From NCBI RefSeq assembly GCF_900215245.1, contig NZ_LT907842.1, positions 310,001-374,000 of the forward strand: a DNA stretch of 64,000 nucleotides, given 5' to 3'. Source of the DNA: Pseudomonas fluorescens. GTDB lineage: Bacteria > Pseudomonadota > Gammaproteobacteria > Pseudomonadales > Pseudomonadaceae. Shown one piece after another: positions 27,556-37,487 of this stretch. The notes beneath the pieces were generated by a model. It made no database searches. It saw only the letters and a program-made list of their open reading frames with translations, and was not told where the DNA came from. The position numbers were made by a program, and so were the translations under genes. Positions within the stretch are counted from its first letter, which is position 1; every line of letters begins with the position of its first letter.

Positions 27556-28073
27556 AACGCAGTACCTTTCAACGTCAGGGGCAGGCCGGCAACCGTCAGG
27601 ACAACACGCTGACACCGCTCGGCCAAGGCTTGATGCAGCCAACCGGCTTCATCCACATAGCGGCGAGTCAATTCGCCCAGCGGCACGACACCCAAACCGG
27701 TCTCGTTGCTGACAAAAATAATTTCACCCGGCAGCAAGGCCAGGGTTTCCAGCAGGTAATCACGCTCAAGTGCCAGGCGTGCCGGGTCTTCGAGCATCAG
27801 CAGGTTGGTGAGCCACAGCGTCAGGCAATCCACCAGCAGGCAGCTATCGGGCGACGCGTTTTCACGCAGCACGCGCGCCAGTTCGATGGGCTCTTCAATC
27901 AGGCCCCAGTGATCGGGACGGCGCTGGCGATGAAGGGCGACGCGCGCGTTCATTTCGCCGTCCAGCGGTTGGCTGGTGGCGATATAGATGACGGGCAACG
28001 CGCTATCAGCAGCGAGCTGTTCAGCGAGACGACTCTTGCCGGAGCGGGCGCCGCCGAGGATCAACTGATACAT
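27552..28073 (-). CDS. cobP: adenosylcobinamide kinase/adenosylcobinamide-phosphate guanylyltransferase
   Basis: A 173-residue bifunctional enzyme that phosphorylates adenosylcobinamide and then adds GMP. It starts [20 protein letters not shown], where GGARSGKS is the P-loop. [23 protein letters not shown] with the guanylylated His, [12 protein letters not shown] and [12 protein letters not shown] are the other conserved blocks. It lies 73 bases after cobQ, the only sizeable gap in the operon, and overlaps cobT by ATGA. The enterobacterial name is cobU. Confidence 0.95.
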   Translation of the reverse strand: MYQLILGGARSGKSRLAEQLAADSALPVIYIATSQPLDGEMNARVALHRQRRPDHWGLIEEPIELARVLRENASPDSCLLVDCLTLWLTNLLMLEDPARLALERDYLLETLALLPGEIIFVSNETGLGVVPLGELTRRYVDEAGWLHQALAERCQRVVLTVAGLPLTLKGTAL

Positions 28074-28146
28074 GGAAAACCACCTCTTCGGGCCGGCGAA
28101 TATTCTGCTGCAGGCCCGCGCTCACATTGGGATGACAGGCACACCG

Positions 28147-29598
28147 TTAAACCCCGCATAACGTGCGCAATAAATCGGTGTCCAGATGGTTCTCCACCAG
28201 GTCCGCCAGGCGCTCGATATCGCGCTCACGCAGCGCGTGATAATCCACCGCCTGCACATCCTGCAGCCCCGCCCAACGCAACAACGCAGTGCACGCGGCC
28301 GGGGTCTCGAACAAACCATGCACATACGTGCCGAAGATCTGGCCGTCCTCACTCTGGGCGCCGTCACTGCGGCCGTCTTCCAGCAGCACGGCGGGGTTCG
28401 ACAGCGCTTGGCCGGAGGTCACGCCCGCGTGGATCTCATAGCCACTGACCGCTGCGTCCTCCAGCAACAAGCGCCCACGCACATTGCGCAACTGTTTCTC
28501 TTCGGCAAGCGTCGTACTGAACGCCAGCAACCCGAAGCCATCGCTTGACCCAGGCGGCCCTTCCAGCCCAAGCGGGTCATGCACCTGCTCACCAAGCATC
28601 TGCAACCCGCCGCAGATCCCCAGCACCTTGCCGCCGTAGCGCAAATGCCGAGCCACGGCAGTGTCCCAGCCATTGGCGCGCAGGTACGCCAAATCGCTGC
28701 GCACACTTTTTGAGCCCGGCAGGATAATCAGGTCGGCGGCCGGAATCGGCTGGCCCGGCCCGATGAATTGCAGATCTACCTGAGGATGCAGGCGCAGCGG
28801 GTCAAAATCGGTGTGATTGCTGATTCGCGGCAACACCGGCACCACCACATTTAATACCTGCGCCGCCTTGTCGATCTGACGCGCGTCGATACCGTCTTCG
28901 GCCTCCAGGTGCAGGTCCATCACGTAGGGCAAAACGCCCACCACCGGTTTGCCGGTGCGGGCTTCCAGCCAGTCCAGGCCGGGCTGCAACAGGGCGATAT
29001 CGCCGCGAAAACGGTTGATGATGAAGCCCTTGACCCGCGCCTGCTCGGTGGGCGAAAGCAACTCCAACGTGCCGACCAGATGGGCAAACACGCCACCACG
29101 ATTGATATCGGCAATCAGCAGTACCGGGCAATCCACCGCTTCGGCGAAGCCCATGTTGGCGATGTCATTGGCGCGCAGGTTAATTTCCGCCGGGGAACCC
29201 GCACCTTCCACCATCACCACTGGGTAGGCCTCGCTCAACCGCGCATGGGAGGCCAGCACGGCTTGCATCGCGATGGCTTTATAGTCGTGATAGGCCACGG
29301 CATTCATGGTGGTGACCGCTCGACCGTGGATGATCACCTGGGAGCCGGTATCACTGTTGGGTTTGAGCAGCACCGGGTTCATATCGGTATGAGGCGCTAG
29401 ATTGGCAGCCTGGGCTTGCACCGCCTGGGCTCGGCCGATCTCGCCGCCCTCGGCAGTCACGGCACTGTTGAGGGCCATGTTCTGGGGCTTGAACGGCACC
29501 ACCGCGACGCCCTGGCGAATCAGCCAGCGGCACAGTGCGGTCACCAGCGTGCTTTTGCCCGCGTCGGAGGTGGTGCCTTGCACCATCAGCGTACTCAT
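28147..29598 (-). CDS. cobQ: cobyric acid synthase
   Basis: A 483-residue amidotransferase that amidates four carboxylates of adenosylcobyrinic diamide. The N-terminal ATPase part has [20 protein letters not shown], a deviant P-loop, and [12 protein letters not shown]. The C-terminal triad-type glutaminase has the nucleophilic cysteine in [13 protein letters not shown] and a conserved His in GTYVHGLFE. Its start overlaps the end of the upstream cobC by four bases, so the genes are coupled. Confidence 0.95.
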   Translation of the reverse strand: MSTLMVQGTTSDAGKSTLVTALCRWLIRQGVAVVPFKPQNMALNSAVTAEGGEIGRAQAVQAQAANLAPHTDMNPVLLKPNSDTGSQVIIHGRAVTTMNAVAYHDYKAIAMQAVLASHARLSEAYPVVMVEGAGSPAEINLRANDIANMGFAEAVDCPVLLIADINRGGVFAHLVGTLELLSPTEQARVKGFIINRFRGDIALLQPGLDWLEARTGKPVVGVLPYVMDLHLEAEDGIDARQIDKAAQVLNVVVPVLPRISNHTDFDPLRLHPQVDLQFIGPGQPIPAADLIILPGSKSVRSDLAYLRANGWDTAVARHLRYGGKVLGICGGLQMLGEQVHDPLGLEGPPGSSDGFGLLAFSTTLAEEKQLRNVRGRLLLEDAAVSGYEIHAGVTSGQALSNPAVLLEDGRSDGAQSEDGQIFGTYVHGLFETPAACTALLRWAGLQDVQAVDYHALRERDIERLADLVENHLDTDLLRTLCGV

Positions 29599-30584
29599 GT
29601 GGCTGCCTTGTAGGCGGCCAGGGCTTCATCGAGTCGCAGCCAATGCGCCTCGGTGCCGGGCAAACCAAAGCGCAGGCTGCTGTCGTGGACAAACAGGCGC
29701 AGCAGGATGCCGCGCTGGGCCATGAATTCGTGCATGCGTTCGGCGTGCGGTGTAATCAGCCACTGGAACAACGCGCAGCCACCGTGGGGTTGAAAGCCAT
29801 GGCGCTCAAGCAGGTCAAACAACCGTTGGCCCGCTTCGATACAGCGCTCACGCTGGCGGGCGTGCCCGGCCATATCGCGCAGGCAGACTTGGCCGAGCAC
29901 CCGTGTCGGCCCACTGACCGCCCACGGGCCGAGCTGTTCGGCGAATAGCTTGAGCAGCTTGCGTTCGGCCAACACAAAGCCCAGGCGAACACCGGCCAAA
30001 CCAAAGAACTTGCCGAACGAGCGCAAAACAATCAGGCCGACTTGGTGGGTGTGACTGGCCAGGCTCAGTTGCGGAGTGACGTCCATAAAGGCTTCATCCA
30101 CGACCAGCCAACCGCCGCGCTGGGCCAGCCGCGCGTGCCAGTCCAGCAGGCGTTGCGGGCTCAGGCTAAGGCCGGTGGGGTTGTTCGGATTAACCACGAC
30201 CAGCACGTCGAGGCCGTCGAGAAAGAAGTCGACTTCCTGTTCCTGCACTTCGCGCACCACGTAACCCGCACGACGCCAGGCTTCAGCGTGCTCGGCATAA
30301 CACGGTGACAACACCCCGACCTTGCCGGAACGACGCAAGCGCGGCAGCAATTGGATCGCCGCTTGGGAACCCGCGACCGGCAACACCTGTGCAGCGCCGT
30401 AATACTCGCTGGCCGCCTGCTCCAGGCCGTCATCGGTTTCCGGTAAGCGCGCCCAGGCCCGCAACGGGATTTCGGGGATCGGCCAGGGCCAGGGCGCCAG
30501 GCCGCTGGACAGGTCAAGCCAATCGGCCTCGGCGATGCCGTACTGAATCACTGCTTTACGCAGGCGACCACCATGTTCAAGCAT
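29595..30584 (-). CDS. cobC: threonine-phosphate decarboxylase-like aminotransferase CobC
   Basis: A 329-residue class I/II PLP enzyme. In aerobic producers CobC is linked with supply of the aminopropanol linker, and related CobD of Salmonella decarboxylates threonine phosphate. Visible: [24 protein letters not shown], and the PLP-binding lysine in [15 protein letters not shown]. The gene overlaps cobD/cbiB by eight bases upstream and cobQ by four bases downstream. The name cobC follows Pseudomonas usage and is not the phosphatase at 25928-26503. Confidence 0.93.
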   Translation of the reverse strand: MLEHGGRLRKAVIQYGIAEADWLDLSSGLAPWPWPIPEIPLRAWARLPETDDGLEQAASEYYGAAQVLPVAGSQAAIQLLPRLRRSGKVGVLSPCYAEHAEAWRRAGYVVREVQEQEVDFFLDGLDVLVVVNPNNPTGLSLSPQRLLDWHARLAQRGGWLVVDEAFMDVTPQLSLASHTHQVGLIVLRSFGKFFGLAGVRLGFVLAERKLLKLFAEQLGPWAVSGPTRVLGQVCLRDMAGHARQRERCIEAGQRLFDLLERHGFQPHGGCALFQWLITPHAERMHEFMAQRGILLRLFVHDSSLRFGLPGTEAHWLRLDEALAAYKAAT

Positions 30585-31485
30585 AAAATTGCGCCCCCGC
30601 GCAGAGGATCAGCAGCCATAACCATACGCCGCGCTGCACCAGTTGCCAGCCTCGCTCAATCGAATCGGCATCGGCTGCCGGGCCTTCGCCCAATGGCGGA
30701 CGCTGATGCAATTCGCCGTGATAAATCGCCGCGCCACCCAATTCGACACCCAGCGCGCCCGCGCCAGCCGCCATCACCGGGCCAGCGTTGGGGCTGTCCC
30801 AGGTGGGGCCCTGGGTGCGCCAGCATTTAAGCGCCAGGCGGGTTTTGCCGAGCACGGCGTAGGTTAACGCCACCAGCCGCGCAGGAATGTAGTTGAGTAC
30901 ATCGTCGATCTTGGCCGCCGCCCAGCCGAAACGCTCAAAGCGTTCATTGCGATAGCCCCACATGGCGTCGAGGGTATTGCTCAGGCGATACAACACCACG
31001 CCCGGCACACCGGCGACCACAAACCAGAACAGCGCGGCAAACACCGCGTCGCTGCCGTTCTCCAGCACCGACTCAGTGGCGGCGCGGGCGACTTCGGTGC
31101 GGTCCAGCTCGCTGGTCTGGCGGCTGACCAAATAGCTCACGCGTTTGCGCGCCTCATCCAGGTCATCACCGCGCAAGGCCTGGGCCACCGGGATCACGTG
31201 CTCGCCGAGGCTGCGCATACCCAGCACACAGTACAGCGCCAAAATCTCCAGCACCCAACCGATGTAAGGCGCCCACGACAACGCCGTGGCCAGCAGGGTC
31301 AGCGGCACCACCGCGATAACCCACGCGGTCACGCCATGGCTGCGCCAGCCGCGGCCTCCGGTATTGAAACGTTGCTCGATGCGCTCGGCGAAATTGCCGA
31401 ATGCCACCAGCGGATGCCAGCGCCTGGGCTCGCCCAACAGCGCATCCAGCGCTACGGCAGCGACACACAGCAAGGCCACACTCAT
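30577..31485 (-). CDS. cobD: adenosylcobinamide-phosphate synthase (CbiB/CobD)
   Basis: A 302-residue polytopic inner membrane protein that attaches the aminopropanol arm to adenosylcobyric acid. The N-terminus [32 protein letters not shown] has the family's DxxLGEPxxxHPxxxxG block, and [24 protein letters not shown] and [21 protein letters not shown] follow. The ATG at 31485 overlaps the bluB stop as ATGA, and is preferred over the reading from 31500. Confidence 0.94.
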   Translation of the reverse strand: MSVALLCVAAVALDALLGEPRRWHPLVAFGNFAERIEQRFNTGGRGWRSHGVTAWVIAVVPLTLLATALSWAPYIGWVLEILALYCVLGMRSLGEHVIPVAQALRGDDLDEARKRVSYLVSRQTSELDRTEVARAATESVLENGSDAVFAALFWFVVAGVPGVVLYRLSNTLDAMWGYRNERFERFGWAAAKIDDVLNYIPARLVALTYAVLGKTRLALKCWRTQGPTWDSPNAGPVMAAGAGALGVELGGAAIYHGELHQRPPLGEGPAADADSIERGWQLVQRGVWLWLLILCAGAQFYA

Positions 31486-32132
31486 TGACTCACTCCCCAC
31501 ACATTCTCATACAACATGTCACTCAGCGGCCGTGGTTCGGCCCAGCCTTCGAGCTGCAACATCGGTGCCGGATAGAACCCGGCTACCGGCCCCAGGCATA
31601 GCACCGCCAAGGGTTTCGCACCGGCCGGCAAACCCAGCAGGTCGGCCAGGGCCCGCGGCTCGAACAGCGAGACCCAGCCCATGCCAAGGCCTTCGACGCG
31701 GGCGGCCAGCCAGAGATTCTGGATCGCACAGGACAACGATGCCATGTCCATTTCCGGCAAGGTGCGACGGCCAAAAATGTGCCGCTCGCGATCATCCATC
31801 AGCGCTGCCACCAACACCTCAGCGCAGTCATGAATGCCTTCGACCTTGAGCTTCATGAACGCATCGGAACGCTCGCCCAATGCCTCGGCGGTGCGCACGC
31901 GCTCTTCTTCGACCAATTGTTGAATCTGCCCACGCAACCGGCGGTCACTGATACGGATAAACCGCCAGGGCTGCATCAAGCCGACACTGGGCGCCTGGTG
32001 GGCAGCCTGGAGCAGGCGCTGCAGCAAAGCGGGGGCGACGCTGCCGCCGGTAAAGTGGCGCATGTCGCGGCGTTCGGCGATGACACGGTAAACGGCGTCG
32101 CGGTCGGCTTGAGGGAAGGCGTTGTCGGTCAT
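31482..32132 (-). CDS. bluB: 5,6-dimethylbenzimidazole synthase BluB
   Basis: A 216-residue nitroreductase-fold enzyme that breaks down reduced FMN with oxygen to make the lower ligand of cobalamin. It shows [61 protein letters not shown] and the BluB-specific [19 protein letters not shown]. Its presence shows the oxygen-dependent route to dimethylbenzimidazole, consistent with an aerobe. It is coupled by ATGA-type overlaps to cobB above and cobD below. Confidence 0.95.
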   Translation of the reverse strand: MTDNAFPQADRDAVYRVIAERRDMRHFTGGSVAPALLQRLLQAAHQAPSVGLMQPWRFIRISDRRLRGQIQQLVEEERVRTAEALGERSDAFMKLKVEGIHDCAEVLVAALMDDRERHIFGRRTLPEMDMASLSCAIQNLWLAARVEGLGMGWVSLFEPRALADLLGLPAGAKPLAVLCLGPVAGFYPAPMLQLEGWAEPRPLSDMLYENVWGVSQ

Positions 32133-33532
32133 GGCTTCTTCGCGAGCACGTCGAATCGTCGCACCGCCGCGTCCACAGGGTGATCGGTGAACCCGGTCGA
32201 TGTCGGCGCTGGCTGGCCTGCGACAGCGTTATCAGGGCCCGGCGCAAACAATGCGGCCACCGCCGTCGGGTTGGACGGGAAATAAAAGTGCACGTAGGAG
32301 GCGGTCATCCGCCCCTGGCGGTACACCGCTTCGGCACCGCGCCCGCCGTTGGGGCTCAGGCCGCGGGCAATCGGCTGCCACTCGGTGCTGGTCAGGGAGT
32401 GGTGATAGGTGTGGCCGCGCAGCACGCCTTCCGGCAACTCGACGCTTTGCAGGGCCAGGGCCGCGAGCTTCTTCTGCATCACCGCGTCCCCCTGCAGCAA
32501 GCCAACCAGTTCGGCACGGGTACCCTCGACATCGGTGAGCGAGTCCAGCAGGTACAGCATGCCGCCACATTCGGCGAGCAACGGTTTACCGGCGGCGTGG
32601 TGGGCGCGAATCGCGTCGAGCATCGGGGTGTTTTCAGACAATGCCCGATGATGCAGTTCCGGGTAGCCACCCGGCAGGTACACGCTGTCGGCTTCGGGCA
32701 ATTGGCGATCATGGATCGGCGAGAAGAAGCGCAATTCGGCGCCCATCGCCCGCAGCAAGTCGAGGCTGGCGCCGTAGGTGAAGGCAAAGGCCTCGTCGCG
32801 GGCCACCGCAATGCGCACGCCGGCGAGCAACGGTTCGGCCTCGATCACGTGCGGCGCGGCGAAGGTCACCGGCGGCGGCAACGCAACTTCACAACTGCTG
32901 CCCAGGGCTTGGGCGGCGGCGTCCAGGCGCACGTCGAGGTCATTCAGTTCGCTGGCCTGCACCAGGCCGAGATGGCGGCTGGGCAATTCAATCCCGGTTT
33001 CGCGAGACAACGCGCCGTACCAGCGCAGGCCTTCGGTGAGGCTGCCTTCCAGTAACTGTGCGTGGCGCAGGGTGCCGACGCGGTTGGCCAACACGCCAGC
33101 GAACGGCAAGTCCGGCTGATAGCGCGCCAGGCCCAAGGCCAGGGCGCCGAACGTCTGGGCCATGGCGGTGCCGTCGATCACCCCGAGCACCGGCACCCCG
33201 AAGTGCCGCGCCAGGTCGGCGCTGGAGGGCGTGCCGTCGAACAGGCCCATGACGCCTTCGATCAGGATCAGGTCGGCCTCACCCGCTGCTTCCCACAGCA
33301 AGCGGCGACTTTCCTGCTCGCCGACCATCCACATGTCCAACTGATACACCGGCGCACCACTGGCACGCTCATGAATCATGGGGTCGAGAAAGTCCGGGCC
33401 GCATTTGAACACGCGCACCTTGCGCCCCAGGTTGCGGTGCAAGCGCGCCAAGGCAGCGGTGACGGTGGTTTTGCCCTGGCCGGACGCCGGTGCGGCGATC
33501 AGTACGGCCGGGCAATGACGGGGCTGATTCAA
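32129..33532 (-). CDS. cobB: hydrogenobyrinic/cobyrinic acid a,c-diamide synthase CobB
   Basis: A 467-residue glutamine amidotransferase that amidates the a and c side chains of the corrin. The N-terminal ATPase has APASGQGKTTVTAALAR (P-loop) and KCGPDFLDPMIH; the C-terminal glutaminase has the catalytic Cys in LLAECGGMLYLLDSL and the His in ASYVHFYFPSNP. Its ATG overlaps the cobO stop as ATGA at 33532-33529. Cobaltochelatase genes are not in this window. Confidence 0.95.
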   Translation of the reverse strand: MNQPRHCPAVLIAAPASGQGKTTVTAALARLHRNLGRKVRVFKCGPDFLDPMIHERASGAPVYQLDMWMVGEQESRRLLWEAAGEADLILIEGVMGLFDGTPSSADLARHFGVPVLGVIDGTAMAQTFGALALGLARYQPDLPFAGVLANRVGTLRHAQLLEGSLTEGLRWYGALSRETGIELPSRHLGLVQASELNDLDVRLDAAAQALGSSCEVALPPPVTFAAPHVIEAEPLLAGVRIAVARDEAFAFTYGASLDLLRAMGAELRFFSPIHDRQLPEADSVYLPGGYPELHHRALSENTPMLDAIRAHHAAGKPLLAECGGMLYLLDSLTDVEGTRAELVGLLQGDAVMQKKLAALALQSVELPEGVLRGHTYHHSLTSTEWQPIARGLSPNGGRGAEAVYRQGRMTASYVHFYFPSNPTAVAALFAPGPDNAVAGQPAPTSTGFTDHPVDAAVRRFDVLAKKP

Positions 33533-34140
33533 AGTTCGACGCCCTTCTGTGCCTTGATACCCGCCTGGAACGCGTGCTTGAGCATGCCCATTTCGGTGAC
33601 GGTGTCGCCCATTTCGATCAGTTCAGGCTTGGCCCCACGGCCGGTGACCACGACGTGCTGCATCGGCGGGCGAGCTTGCAGGTCGGTGAGCACTTGATCC
33701 AGGTCGAGGTAACCGTGCTTGAGGGCGATGTTCAGTTCATCCAGCACCACCAGGCCGATGGACGGGTCCTGCAGCAATTCGCGGGAAACTGCCCAGGCCG
33801 CTTCCGCGGCGGCGATGTCGCGCTGGCGGTCCTGGGTTTCCCAGGTGAAGCCTTCGCCCATCACGTGGAAACGCACTTGCTCTGGGAAACGCCGGAAGAA
33901 CAATTCTTCGCCCGTGCTGTGGCGCCCCTTGATGAACTGCACCACGCCGCACTGCATGCCGTGGCCCATGGCGCGGGCCAGCATGCCAAATGCCGAACTG
34001 CTCTTGCCTTTACCGTTGCCGGTCAGTACCAGCAGCAATCCGCATTCGTTCGGGGAATTGGCGATGCGCTCGTCGATCACGGCTTTTTTGCGCAGCATGC
34101 GCGCCAGGTGGCGCTCGTCGCGGTCGGGGGAATCAGTCAT
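33529..34140 (-). CDS. cobO: cob(I)yrinic acid a,c-diamide adenosyltransferase CobO
   Basis: A 203-residue ATP:corrinoid adenosyltransferase (CobA/CobO/BtuR type). The P-loop is LVLTGNGKGKSSSAFGMLAR, and QFIKGRHSTGEE and VVLDELNIALKHGYLD are conserved. The ATG at 34140 has GGAGAG upstream; the longer reading to 34203 would consist of riboswitch expression-platform sequence. It is the first gene of the operon and lies directly behind the cobalamin riboswitch. Confidence 0.95.
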   Translation of the reverse strand: MTDSPDRDERHLARMLRKKAVIDERIANSPNECGLLLVLTGNGKGKSSSAFGMLARAMGHGMQCGVVQFIKGRHSTGEELFFRRFPEQVRFHVMGEGFTWETQDRQRDIAAAEAAWAVSRELLQDPSIGLVVLDELNIALKHGYLDLDQVLTDLQARPPMQHVVVTGRGAKPELIEMGDTVTEMGMLKHAFQAGIKAQKGVEL

Positions 34141-34180
34141 GGCAGCTCTCCGTTGGGGCTGGACAAAAACGGCGGGCAGG

Positions 34181-34228
34181 AAAAAGAAAAAACAGACAGC
34201 CAAGCATCGCCCACCGTGATGCTGTTGG
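34181..34228 (-). terminator. possible expression platform of the cobalamin riboswitch
   Basis: After the aptamer the minus strand can form a stem pairing CCA...AGCATC with GATGCT...TGG (34228-34200), followed seven bases later by a T-rich run (34192-34181). This could be an intrinsic terminator that forms when ligand is bound. Imperfect spacing means ribosome-site sequestration at GGAGAG before cobO is also possible. Confidence 0.45.
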
Positions 34229-34230
34229 AT

Positions 34231-34459
34231 GATCCAGGCCGGTCTCCGGACTCATGAGTGGCGCGCTTGCTCACCGAGCGAGCAGGCCAACGGCGCGCCT
34301 TCCCATATCACGTGGATACAGTGGCAAAAGGCACCGTCTTGACTCATTTACCGTTGCGGGGGCAGCGCCGGAATCGCGGCAGCACTGTGTACAAGTGCGC
34401 TCACTCACCGGCTTCCCTGTTTCACTCTGTCGGCGTATCCGCCACAGAGCACCTGGAAC
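34231..34459 (-). ncRNA. cobalamin (B12) riboswitch
   Basis: Reading the minus strand from 34459: P1 arm CCAGG, GGGAAGCCGGTGAG, CTGCCCCCGCAACGG, the B12 box region GCCACTGTATCCACGTGATA, then GGGAAGG, AGTCCGGAGACC and the closing P1 arm CCTGG. All conserved elements of the cobalamin aptamer occur in order, so the element looks complete. Known members turn off expression when adenosylcobalamin binds. It controls the ten-gene operon starting with cobO 90 bases downstream. Confidence 0.95.
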
Positions 34460-34570
34460 AAGCCGCGAAGGTTAGTGGGTTGGGGGTGGAGCGTCAATTA
34501 AAGCCGACCTTGGACTTGAACCATCGGACCAGCTCGCTCCTCTACCCTTACAGGTATTAAGGAGAAAACC

Positions 34571-35884
34571 ATGCATAAAACCAGACTCGCCTTACTGATC
34601 ATGCTGGCAGGCACCCTCGCGGCCTGCGGCGAAAGCTCTACGTTGAAGGTCTCCGACGGCACCGGGCCTTCGCCCAAACTGCCGGAGCCGAACAACACCC
34701 TGATCCCCACCGTGAACATTGCCCCGGCCATCGGCTGGCCCGATGGCGCCAAGCCAACCGCCGCCGCCGGCACTCAGGTGTCAGCGTTTGCCGAAGGCCT
34801 GGACCACCCACGCTGGCTGTATGTGTTGCCGAATGGCGATGTACTGGTAGCGGAAACCAACGCGCCGCCCAAGCCGGATGACGCCAAGGGCATTCGCGGC
34901 TGGGTGATGGAAAAAGTCATGGGCCGTGCAGGCGCAGGCGTGCCGAGCCCGAACCGCATCACACTGCTGCGCGATGCCAACCACGACGGCGTGGCCGAGA
35001 CCCGCACAGTGTTCCTGGAGAACCTCAACTCACCGTTCGGCATGACGCTGGTGGGTAACGACCTTTACGTCGCCGATTCGGACCAGCTGCTGCGCTTCCC
35101 TTATCAGCCTGGTGCAACCTCGATCAAGCAAGCGGGCACCAAGGTCGTCGACCTGCCAGGCGGCAGCCTCAACCACCACTGGACGAAAAACGTGGTGGCC
35201 AGCAAGGATGGCAGCAAGCTATACGTGAGTGTCGGCTCCAACAGCAACGTCGGCGAGAACGGCCTGGAGGCAGAACAAGGTCGCGCCGCGATCTGGGAAG
35301 TCGACCGCGCCACAGGCCAGCACCGCATCTTTGCCTCCGGGCTGCGCAACCCGAACGGCATGGCCTGGGAACCGCAGAGCGGCAAGCTGTGGACGGCGGT
35401 TAACGAGCGCGACGAGATTGGCAGCGACCTGGTGCCGGACTACATCACCTCGGTCAAGGATGGCGCATTCTACGGCTGGCCCTTCAGCTACTACGGCCAG
35501 CACGTAGACGTACGCGTCTCACCACAAAACCCTGAGCTGGTCGCCAAGGCGATTGCACCGGATTATGCCGTGGGGCCTCACACCGCGTCCTTGGGGCTGA
35601 CGTTCGCAGAAGGCAGCAAACTCCCGGCGCAATTCAGCAACGGCGCATTCATCGGCCAGCATGGCTCGTGGAACCGCAAACCACACAGTGGCTACAAGGT
35701 GATATTCGTGCCGTTCGAGGGTGGTCAACCCAAAGGGCAACCGGTGGATGTGCTGACCGGGTTCCTCAACAGTGACGAGAAAGCCATGGGCCGGCCGGTG
35801 GGCGTGGTGATCGATCAGCAGGGTGACTTGCTGGTGGCGGATGACGTGGGGAATAAGGTGTGGCGAGTGTCGGCGGTTAAGTAG
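34571..35884 (+). CDS. PQQ-type sugar/sorbosone dehydrogenase-like lipoprotein
   Basis: A 437-residue protein with a lipoprotein signal ([20 protein letters not shown], lipobox LAAC). The rest is a six-bladed beta-propeller of the glucose/sorbosone dehydrogenase family: [54 protein letters not shown] and [16 protein letters not shown], the last holding conserved His and Arg residues near the PQQ site. A good ribosome site (AAGGAG) precedes the ATG. Substrate is not predictable. It is divergent from the cobalamin operon and ends at a strong terminator. Confidence 0.88.
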   Translation: MHKTRLALLIMLAGTLAACGESSTLKVSDGTGPSPKLPEPNNTLIPTVNIAPAIGWPDGAKPTAAAGTQVSAFAEGLDHPRWLYVLPNGDVLVAETNAPPKPDDAKGIRGWVMEKVMGRAGAGVPSPNRITLLRDANHDGVAETRTVFLENLNSPFGMTLVGNDLYVADSDQLLRFPYQPGATSIKQAGTKVVDLPGGSLNHHWTKNVVASKDGSKLYVSVGSNSNVGENGLEAEQGRAAIWEVDRATGQHRIFASGLRNPNGMAWEPQSGKLWTAVNERDEIGSDLVPDYITSVKDGAFYGWPFSYYGQHVDVRVSPQNPELVAKAIAPDYAVGPHTASLGLTFAEGSKLPAQFSNGAFIGQHGSWNRKPHSGYKVIFVPFEGGQPKGQPVDVLTGFLNSDEKAMGRPVGVVIDQQGDLLVADDVGNKVWRVSAVK

Positions 35885-35903
35885 TCGGCCGCAAAACCAG
35901 CGC

Positions 35904-35945
35904 AAAAAAAATGCGCGAGAGGCTGGCCCTCTCGCGCATTTTATT
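35904..35945. terminator. bidirectional terminator
   Basis: Arms AATGCGCGAGAG (35910-35921) and CTCTCGCGCATT (35929-35940) with an A-run before and TTTATT after. It serves the dehydrogenase-like gene on the plus strand and the NlpC/P60 gene on the minus strand. Confidence 0.9.
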
Positions 35946-35957
35946 CACTGTTCAGCC

Positions 35958-36500
35958 TTAAGGATTGCGGGCCAGATGCTCAGCCGGCAACACGCGCTTG
36001 GCACTCAGGTAAGCATTTTGCCAATACGCTTTGGACAGCGTATCCAGTTTCACCGTACCTCCGGTTTGCGGAGCATGGACGAATCGCCCTTCGCCGACGT
36101 AGATCCCTGCGTGGCTGACCCGGGAACCACCACCGGTCGCAAAGAACAGCAAGTCGCCGGTTTGCAGGTTCTGCTCGCTGACATCCTGCGCACGCATCAC
36201 GATCAGTTCACGCGTGGTACGCGGCAAGGAGATGCCCGCGGCGTCACGGTAAACGAAGCCGATCAGGCCACTGCAATCAAACCCGGAGTCCGGCGTGTTG
36301 CCGCCCCAGCGATAAGGCGTGCCGACCAGGCCCAGCGCACGGAAGAGCACGTCTTCGGCAGCAGGCGAGAAACTTTGGCTGGAATAGTTGAACACCGGTT
36401 TCGGCTTGACCGCTACCGGGGCAGGCGGCGGTGGACGGCTTGCACAGGCGCTGAGGAGCGCGGCACAAACAAGAAGAATGAGGCGTGCTGAGGTCGACAT
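35958..36500 (-). CDS. NlpC/P60-family cell wall endopeptidase lipoprotein
   Basis: A 180-residue lipoprotein (signal MSTSARLILLVCAALLSACA, lipobox LSAC) with one C40 peptidase domain. The catalytic cysteine is in GFDCSGLIGFVY, the histidine in SHAGIYVGEG, and the third polar residue in RFVHAPQTGG. Enzymes of this type cut the D-Glu/meso-Dap stem peptide of peptidoglycan, as does Spr/MepS. A second, similar gene lies just upstream on the same strand, so they look like a tandem duplication. Confidence 0.9.
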   Translation of the reverse strand: MSTSARLILLVCAALLSACASRPPPPAPVAVKPKPVFNYSSQSFSPAAEDVLFRALGLVGTPYRWGGNTPDSGFDCSGLIGFVYRDAAGISLPRTTRELIVMRAQDVSEQNLQTGDLLFFATGGGSRVSHAGIYVGEGRFVHAPQTGGTVKLDTLSKAYWQNAYLSAKRVLPAEHLARNP

Positions 36501-36644
36501 GGGCAGAACAATCCTGATCTGGATGCGGCTTTCGCTGCCGAACGCTGAAAACCAGAACGCGCAAGCAAAGCTCGCGCGAACGGATTACAACAATGTCCAG
36601 AGATTCTAGCGCTTACACGTCAAACTTCAAGTATCACTTTAACT

Positions 36645-37274
36645 TTACTTGCTGGCAGTAACCGTAGTCGGGGCCATGGCGAGTGCACGCTTGGCTTCGA
36701 TAAAGGTTTTGCTCCAGTAGCTGTCACCCAGGTTGTCGACTCGAACACCGCCACTGCGACGGCTGCTGGAGTGAATAAACTGGTTATCGCCCAAGTAGAT
36801 ACCGGCGTGACTTACGCGACCACGACCTGCCGTACTAAAGAAAAGCAGATCGCCAGGCTTGAGGTTATTGCGTGCGACCAACGGTGCATCCACGTTGATC
36901 ATTTCACGCGTGGAGCGCGGCAGGTTCATGCCGGCTTCTTCGCGAAACAGGTAGCCGATGAAGCCACTGCAGTCGAAACCGGCTTCAGAGGTACCGCCGA
37001 AACGGTAACGGGTACCGATCAGGGACATGCCGCGCTCAAGGATGCTGTCGGCCAGAACTGGAAGCTGGTAAGGCTTGCTGCCGGAGAAGTCGGCCAGTTC
37101 TTTTTCAGTTGCGAGCTCTTCCTGGTAAACCGTGGAAGACTGCGATGCAACGAATTTTGCCTGGGAGTATTGTTGGGTCTTTTGCTGCTCAGCCACGTTT
37201 TGAGTGTGGGTGGCGCAACCAAACAACAGGGTAACGAGTGCGAGAGGCACGAGGGGTGCGAAGCGATTTAGCAT
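36645..37274 (-). CDS. NlpC/P60-family cell wall endopeptidase lipoprotein (tandem paralogue)
   Basis: A 209-residue lipoprotein (lipobox LFGC in ALVTLLFGCATHTQN) with a linker of about 60 residues before the C40 domain. Catalytic residues: Cys in GFDCSGFIGYLF, His in SHAGIYLGDNQ, and His in QFIHSSSRRSGGV. The ATG at 37274 is preferred over GTG 37280. It differs from its neighbour by the longer linker, and is probably the MepS-like member. Both should be active, since the triads are intact. Confidence 0.9.
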   Translation of the reverse strand: MLNRFAPLVPLALVTLLFGCATHTQNVAEQQKTQQYSQAKFVASQSSTVYQEELATEKELADFSGSKPYQLPVLADSILERGMSLIGTRYRFGGTSEAGFDCSGFIGYLFREEAGMNLPRSTREMINVDAPLVARNNLKPGDLLFFSTAGRGRVSHAGIYLGDNQFIHSSSRRSGGVRVDNLGDSYWSKTFIEAKRALAMAPTTVTASK

Positions 37275-37487
37275 GGGCACGACCGTGGCTGATGTGTAAA
37301 GAAGTCGAGACTATGCCCTCTATCACATCGATTTGCAAATTCAATCGTGATCCATGTGACTTCCTGTTTCGACGGCGACATCTAAGCCCTTAACACCCTA
37401 TACATGCCTTTTGCGTGGCCAAACCGGTCCAAACGCAGGTTTTCTGGCGCCTGAAATTTGCCGAGAGCCGCGAAATACAAGGGCTGG

